From assembly GCF_037908215.1 (NCBI RefSeq), contig NZ_JBBLZC010000011.1, positions 62,001 through 126,000 of the forward strand: a stretch of DNA of 64,000 bases. The letters are read 5' to 3'. The translations under genes and the position numbers were made by a program. Position 1 is the first letter of the stretch. Each line of letters opens with the position of its first letter. This stretch comes from Benzoatithermus flavus (lineage in GTDB: Bacteria > Pseudomonadota > Alphaproteobacteria > Geminicoccales > Geminicoccaceae). The notes under the pieces are model-generated. The model saw nothing but the letters and a program-made list of their open reading frames with translations. It searched no databases and was not told where the DNA came from. Below are positions 59,977 to 64,000 of the stretch, in pieces.

Positions 59977-60780
59977 ATGCCCGACACCACCAACCGCCCG
60001 CTCGCCGGCCGGGTCGCGATCGTCACCGGCTCCACGAGCGGCATCGGCCTCGGCATCGCCCGTGCCCTCGCCTCCGCCGGCAGCGCCATCGTGCTCAACG
60101 GCTTCGGCGATGCCGGCGCGATCGCGCAGCTGCAGGACGAATTCCGGCGGCGCCATGCCGTCGCCGTGCACCACCACAGCGCCGACATGAGCGACCCCCG
60201 GCAGGTGACGGCCATGATCGAGGAGACGCATGCCCGCCTGGGCTCGGCCGACATCCTCGTCAGCAATGCCGGCATCCAGCACGTGGCGGCGATCGAGGAC
60301 TTTCCGCCCGGAAAATGGGACGCGATCCTCGCGATCAACCTCTCGGCCGCGTTCCACGCCATGCGCGCCGCGATCCCGCTGATGCGGGCGCGCGGCTGGG
60401 GGCGGATCGTCAACGTCGCCTCGGCGCACGGGCTCGTCGCCTCGCCGTTCAAGAGCGCTTACGTCGCCGCCAAGCACGGCCTCGTCGGCCTCACCAAGGC
60501 GGCGGCGCTCGAGCTCGCCGAGGCCGGGATTACCTGCAACGCCATCTGCCCCGGCTATGTCTGGACGCCCTTGGTCGAGAAGCAGATCGACGACCAGGCG
60601 CGCGCGCACGGGATCGCGCGCGAGCAGGTGATCCGTGACGTGCTGCTCGTGAACCAGCCGACGAAGCGCTTCGCCACCGTCGAGGAGATGGGAGCGCTCA
60701 CCGTTTTCCTATGCTCGGAGGCCGCCGCCTCGATCACCGGGACGGCGCTGCCCGTGGACGGCGGCTGGACCGCGCACTGA
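59977..60780 (+). CDS. bdhA: D-3-hydroxybutyrate dehydrogenase
   Basis: 267 residues, SDR fold with TGSTSGIG (18-25), SNAG replacing the usual NNAG, catalytic Ser in NVASAHGLVASPFKSAYVAAK and its Tyr-x-x-x-Lys. The SAHGLVASPFKSAYVAAKHG block, the GYVWTPLVEKQI segment and the ending LPVDGGWTAH are diagnostic of BdhA. It interconverts 3-hydroxybutyrate and acetoacetate, usually for polyhydroxybutyrate turnover. ATG at 59977 preferred over an in-frame TTG 15 bases earlier. Confidence 0.92.
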   Translation: MPDTTNRPLAGRVAIVTGSTSGIGLGIARALASAGSAIVLNGFGDAGAIAQLQDEFRRRHAVAVHHHSADMSDPRQVTAMIEETHARLGSADILVSNAGIQHVAAIEDFPPGKWDAILAINLSAAFHAMRAAIPLMRARGWGRIVNVASAHGLVASPFKSAYVAAKHGLVGLTKAAALELAEAGITCNAICPGYVWTPLVEKQIDDQARAHGIAREQVIRDVLLVNQPTKRFATVEEMGALTVFLCSEAAASITGTALPVDGGWTAH

Positions 60781-60812
60781 GCCGGAAAACCCCCGAGGAG
60801 GACGAGGCCGCC

Positions 60813-62255
60813 ATGACGCTGATCGTCACCGAACGTGATCACGGCGGACGTTCGGGCTTCGATGTGGTTCCAATGGCGCTCCGGCGTTTCGTCCTCGGCC
60901 CCGCCGGCGCCATGACGCCGCCGCCGCGCATCCGCGCCGCGATCGCGGCGGCCGAGGCGGAAGCCGAGGTCCTGGTGGGCTGGACCCAGATCGGCGCCAT
61001 TCTGGGCTTCGGCCTGCTCTACGCCGTCTCGCCCAAGGCCTTCCCGCCGGACGTCCCGTTCGAGCCGGTACCCTGGGCGCTCGGGGCTTACACCCTGTTC
61101 ACCCTGCTCCGGCTCGGCCTCGCCTATCGGCGCAGGCTGAGCCGGCGCTTCCTCGCCGCCTCGATCGTCATCGACACGACCGTGCTCATGGTGACGATCT
61201 GGAGCTTTCATCTCCAGTACGGCGCTCCGCCCGGCCTCTACGTCAAGGCCCCCACGCTCATGTACGTCTTCATCCTGATCGCGCTCAGGGCGCTGCGCTT
61301 CGAGGCGCGCTGGGTGCTGCTCGCCGGCGGGACCGCGATCCTCGGCTGGTTCGTGCTCGTGGCCTATGCCGTCCTCGTGCATCCGGGCGGGCTGCAGGTG
61401 ACGCGCAACTATGTCGAGTACATGACCTCCTACCGCATCCTGATCGGCGCCGAGATCGACAAGCTGGTCTCGATCGGGATGGTGGCGGTGGTGCTCGCCG
61501 TCGTCGTCACCCGCGCCCGCTCGATGCTGGTCGCGGCCACGACCGAACGGCTCGCCGGGGAGGAGCTCTCGCGCTTCTTCGCACCCGAGGTCGCGGCCAC
61601 GATCAAGCGAGCGGAGATGGCGATAGCGCCGGGCGACGGCGAGCTGCGCGAGGCCGCGATCCTGTTCCTGGATCTGCGCGGCTTCACGCAGCTCGCGACG
61701 ACGCTGCCGCCGCAGGCGGTGATGCGGCTGCTCGGCGAGTACCAGGAGCGGTTCGTGCCGCTGATCCGCGCATGTGGCGGCAGCATCGACAAGTTCCTGG
61801 GCGACGGCATTCTCGCGAGCTTCGGCGCCACGCGGAGCAGCGATACTTACGCTGCCGACGCCTTGCGCGCGGTCGAGGCGATGCTGGCCGCGGCCGAGGC
61901 CTGGGCGCTGGAGCGCGAGGCGAAGGGGCAGCCGAGCCTGCGGATCGGGATCGGCGTCGCCGCCGGCACGGTGATGTTCGGCGCGGTCGGCAACCGCGAG
62001 CGGCTCGAATACACGGTGATCGGCGATCCCGTGAACCTCGCGGCCAAGCTGGAGGCTCACACCAAGACCTTGGGCGTCTCCGCGCTGGCCTCGGCCGAGA
62101 CGCTCGTGGCGGCCGGGCGGCAAGGCTACCGGCCGGCGACCCCCTTGCGGCTCGTCGAGGATGTTGCGGTCGGCGGCGCCGGCCGGGCGATCGACGTCGT
62201 GGTTCTGGCAGCGCCCGCCGCTCATCGGAACGTATCCACCCCGACAGGAAAGTGA
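60813..62255 (+). CDS. Membrane-anchored class III adenylate/guanylate cyclase
   Basis: 480 residues. About six hydrophobic segments fill residues ~50-235, then the cyclase domain: FLDLRGFTQLA (first metal Asp), DKFLGDGILASFGAT (second Asp) and EYTVIGDPVNLAAKLEA (substrate and transition-state residues). This is the membrane cyclase type widespread in alphaproteobacteria. Product (cAMP or cGMP) not decidable from sequence alone. GAGGAGG precedes the ATG. Together with the CRP-like site at 17.6 kb it hints at cAMP signalling, but the two are far apart. Confidence 0.9.
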   Translation: MTLIVTERDHGGRSGFDVVPMALRRFVLGPAGAMTPPPRIRAAIAAAEAEAEVLVGWTQIGAILGFGLLYAVSPKAFPPDVPFEPVPWALGAYTLFTLLRLGLAYRRRLSRRFLAASIVIDTTVLMVTIWSFHLQYGAPPGLYVKAPTLMYVFILIALRALRFEARWVLLAGGTAILGWFVLVAYAVLVHPGGLQVTRNYVEYMTSYRILIGAEIDKLVSIGMVAVVLAVVVTRARSMLVAATTERLAGEELSRFFAPEVAATIKRAEMAIAPGDGELREAAILFLDLRGFTQLATTLPPQAVMRLLGEYQERFVPLIRACGGSIDKFLGDGILASFGATRSSDTYAADALRAVEAMLAAAEAWALEREAKGQPSLRIGIGVAAGTVMFGAVGNRERLEYTVIGDPVNLAAKLEAHTKTLGVSALASAETLVAAGRQGYRPATPLRLVEDVAVGGAGRAIDVVVLAAPAAHRNVSTPTGK

Positions 62256-62264
62256 GGCAATCCC

Positions 62265-63692
62265 ATGTGCTGGTCGCTCGAAGGGACCATCGTGACGGCC
62301 GGGCCGCCTTCCGGCCTCGGTGCTACGTGCGGCGGCCGCCCCATGCTCGTGGACCGGTTCGGCGGCGAGCATTCGGGCAGCGGGCAGGCGGCCGTGGCCG
62401 CTTACGAGGAGGCGGTGCTCGGCATCCTCGCCCACCGCCCGTGCGTCGGCCCGGCGCTGGACCGGGCCCTGGCGCTCGACCCCGGCCTCGTCGCCGGGCA
62501 CGCGCTCAAGGGCCTCGCCGCCGTCGTGCTGGCGCGAGCGGAACTCCTGGACCCGGCCGGAGCCGCGCTCGCGGCGGCACGAACGGCGCTCGCGGCGCGG
62601 GACGGTGGGACCGCGGGCGAGCGGGCGCTGGTGGCGGCGCTCGCCGATGCACTCGCAGGGCGGCTCCGCGCCGCGGCCGACCGGCTGGCCCGGCATCTCG
62701 ACCGCCACCCGCACGATCTCCTCGCCCTCAAGCTCGGCTACGCCTTCCGCTTCATGCTGGGCGATGCCGCCGGCATGCTCGCCGCCACCTCGGCCGTGCT
62801 GCCCGCCTGGACGCCGGCGGCAGCGGGCTACGGCTTCCTCCTCGGCTGCCACGCCTTTGCGCTCGAGGAGTGCGGCGAGCTGCGGGCGGCGGAGGCGGTG
62901 GGCCGCGAAGCCGTTCATTACGAGCCCGGCGACGCCTGGGGTCTTCACGCCGTCGCCCACGTCCACGAGATGGCGGGCCGGACCGGGGACGGCATCGCCT
63001 GGCTCGAGGCGTCGCGGCCGGTCTGGCGGCGCTGCAACAACTTCGCCTTCCACATGGCCTGGCATCTCGCCCTGTTCCATCTCGAGCGGGGCGACCATGC
63101 GCGCGTGCTCGAGCTCTACGATCGCGAGGTGCGCCCGCAGCCGAGCGACGACTTCCGTGACGTCGCCAACGCCGTCTCGCTCTTGTGGCGGCTCGGGCAG
63201 GAGGGGGTGGCGGTGGGCGCCCGCTGGCAGGAGCTGCGCGCCATCGCCGAGCGGCGGCGGCACGAGACCACGCTCGTCTTCGCCTCGCTCCATTACCTGA
63301 TGGCGCTCGTGGCCGCGGGCGATCAGGCGGCGGCGCGCGAGCTCGGCACCGCCATCGGTGCACGCGCGCTCACGGGTATGGGCGATCAGGCGGGTGTCGC
63401 GGCCGGGATCGGCCTCGACCTTGCGGACGCGATCGCGGGCCCCGCGCACCGCAGCGGCGCGCGGGCGGCGCTTCACCGCCTCGTCGCCGCGACCCCGCAG
63501 CTCGGCGGCAGCCATGCCCAGCGCGACCTCTTCGTCCGCACGCTCGCTCTTCTCGCCGCCGAGGCGGGCGACCGGGCGGCGGTCGCACGGATCATGGCCT
63601 GGCGCGGGCGGCTCAAGCGGGAGGACCGGTTCGCGGCCCTCGTCCGCGCGCACCTCGCCGCGGCCCTTGCCCGCCGGGGGCGCGCCGCATGA
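62265..63692 (+). CDS. TPR-repeat protein (TTC38-like)
   Basis: 475 residues, alpha-helical. Repeat-like helices such as GYAFRFMLGDAAGMLAATSA, GYGFLLGCHAFALEECGELR and AWGLHAVAHVHEMAGRTGDG, with W..H.AWHLALFHLE, follow the pattern of the TTC38 family of tetratricopeptide proteins. Role unknown in bacteria. It starts 9 bases after the cyclase and overlaps the OpgC gene by 4 (ATGA), so all are in one transcript. Confidence 0.85.
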   Translation: MCWSLEGTIVTAGPPSGLGATCGGRPMLVDRFGGEHSGSGQAAVAAYEEAVLGILAHRPCVGPALDRALALDPGLVAGHALKGLAAVVLARAELLDPAGAALAAARTALAARDGGTAGERALVAALADALAGRLRAAADRLARHLDRHPHDLLALKLGYAFRFMLGDAAGMLAATSAVLPAWTPAAAGYGFLLGCHAFALEECGELRAAEAVGREAVHYEPGDAWGLHAVAHVHEMAGRTGDGIAWLEASRPVWRRCNNFAFHMAWHLALFHLERGDHARVLELYDREVRPQPSDDFRDVANAVSLLWRLGQEGVAVGARWQELRAIAERRRHETTLVFASLHYLMALVAAGDQAAARELGTAIGARALTGMGDQAGVAAGIGLDLADAIAGPAHRSGARAALHRLVAATPQLGGSHAQRDLFVRTLALLAAEAGDRAAVARIMAWRGRLKREDRFAALVRAHLAAALARRGRAA

Positions 63693-64000
63693 ACGGGAGC
63701 GAGGCGCGCGACCCGCGGCTCGACTTCTTCCGCGGGCTCGCCATGTTCGTCATCCTCGTGGCGCACGTCCCGCTGAATCCCTGGATCCGGTGGATTCCGG
63801 CGCGCTTCGGCCCGAGCGACGCCACCGAGATGTTCGTCTTCTGCTCGGGCTTCGCTTCTGCCCTCGCCTTCGGCGGCACCTTCGCGCGCCACGGCTTCGG
63901 GCTCGGGGTCCTGCGCGTCCTGCACCGCTGCTGGCAGATCTACTGGTCGCATCTCGGCGCCTTCCTCGCCGTCGCGGCGATCGGCGTCGCCGGGACGCAG
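63689..64000 (+). CDS. opgC: OpgC-type succinyl/acyltransferase (3' end outside window)
   Basis: 104 codons to the window edge. N-terminus RDPRLDFFRGLAMFVILVAH, then VPLNPWIRWIPARFG and PSDATEMFVFCSGFASALAF, matches the OpgC family of membrane O-acyltransferases that add succinyl groups to osmoregulated periplasmic glucans. ATG in the overlap with the TPR gene. Genes for the glucan backbone (opgG/opgH) are not in the window; other acyltransferase substrates are possible. Confidence 0.85.
   Translation, partial: MNGSEARDPRLDFFRGLAMFVILVAHVPLNPWIRWIPARFGPSDATEMFVFCSGFASALAFGGTFARHGFGLGVLRVLHRCWQIYWSHLGAFLAVAAIGVAGTQ

Noticed and set aside
60555..63653. Open frame of 1032 codons on the - strand opposite the cyclase and TPR genes
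   Set aside because: Same reason: antisense shadow of well-supported genes.

Overview
The window is very GC-rich DNA whose real genes overlap tightly (many ATGA or short overlaps) and use GTG and TTG starts as well as ATG. The gene families (alternative complex III plus caa3 oxidase, Smo polyol ABC system, RPA-type replication initiator, GANTC sites at the origin) point to an alphaproteobacterium, probably Rhodospirillales-like; genus cannot be fixed from the sequence. A ParA/ParB pair, an iteron origin and a plasmid-type RepA at 12.0-16.0 kb show that this is part of a large secondary replicon (megaplasmid or chromid), even though core-looking respiratory genes lie right beside the origin.

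Layout. 1-10.6 kb (+): end of an alternative complex III operon (actB' C D E F), a small membrane protein, a SCO copper chaperone and a caa3-type cytochrome c oxidase (coxB with fused cytochrome c, an A2-type coxA, coxC, coxD); together a quinol -> ACIII -> oxidase -> O2 chain. 10.7-11.9 kb: two small secreted proteins. 12.1-16.0 kb (+): parA, parB, iteron/DnaA-box origin, repA. 16.3-18.2 kb: a secreted protein of unknown function and a cytochrome c with a CRP-like site in front of it. 18.2-26.7 kb (-): a polyol (sorbitol/galactitol) regulon: SorC-type regulator, SmoE-F-G-K ABC importer, two polyol dehydrogenases, a HAD phosphatase and a degenerate nucleotidyltransferase-like protein; divergent at 26.8-29.1 kb (+): a PfkB sugar kinase and a GatZ/KbaZ-like protein, which would complete a tagatose/fructose route.

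29.1-43.8 kb is a mixed accessory stretch: a Uma2 remnant, a Cys-rich secreted peptide, an AT-rich gap, a PRC-barrel protein, a TreZ-MalQ fusion of 1386 residues, a Rap1a-like protein, a P1B ATPase with a C-terminal hemerythrin domain, a TRAP transporter (dctM, dctQ, dctP), an internally deleted mannitol dehydrogenase pseudogene and a PhoX-type phosphatase. 43.8-51.0 kb is a surface-glycan cluster (FemAB/GNAT-like transferase, pyruvyltransferase, GT4 glycosyltransferase, ATP-grasp enzyme, Wzx-like flippase) with two divergent promoter regions. 51.0-54.8 kb carries an RTX protein and two paralogous secreted M23-like proteins. 55.8-59.3 kb (-): SnoaL-like protein, MsrQ-MsrP periplasmic methionine sulfoxide repair pair and an MFS transporter. 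59.5-64.0 kb (+): membrane protein, 3-hydroxybutyrate dehydrogenase, class III cyclase, TPR protein and the start of an OpgC-type acyltransferase.

No tRNA, rRNA, insertion sequence or CRISPR array was recognised. The most distinctive features are the composite DnaA-box/iteron origin with its GANTC cluster, the repeated AT-armed palindromes in front of parA, the TreZ-MalQ fusion, the GatZ-without-GatY sugar module, and two gene remnants showing recent decay.
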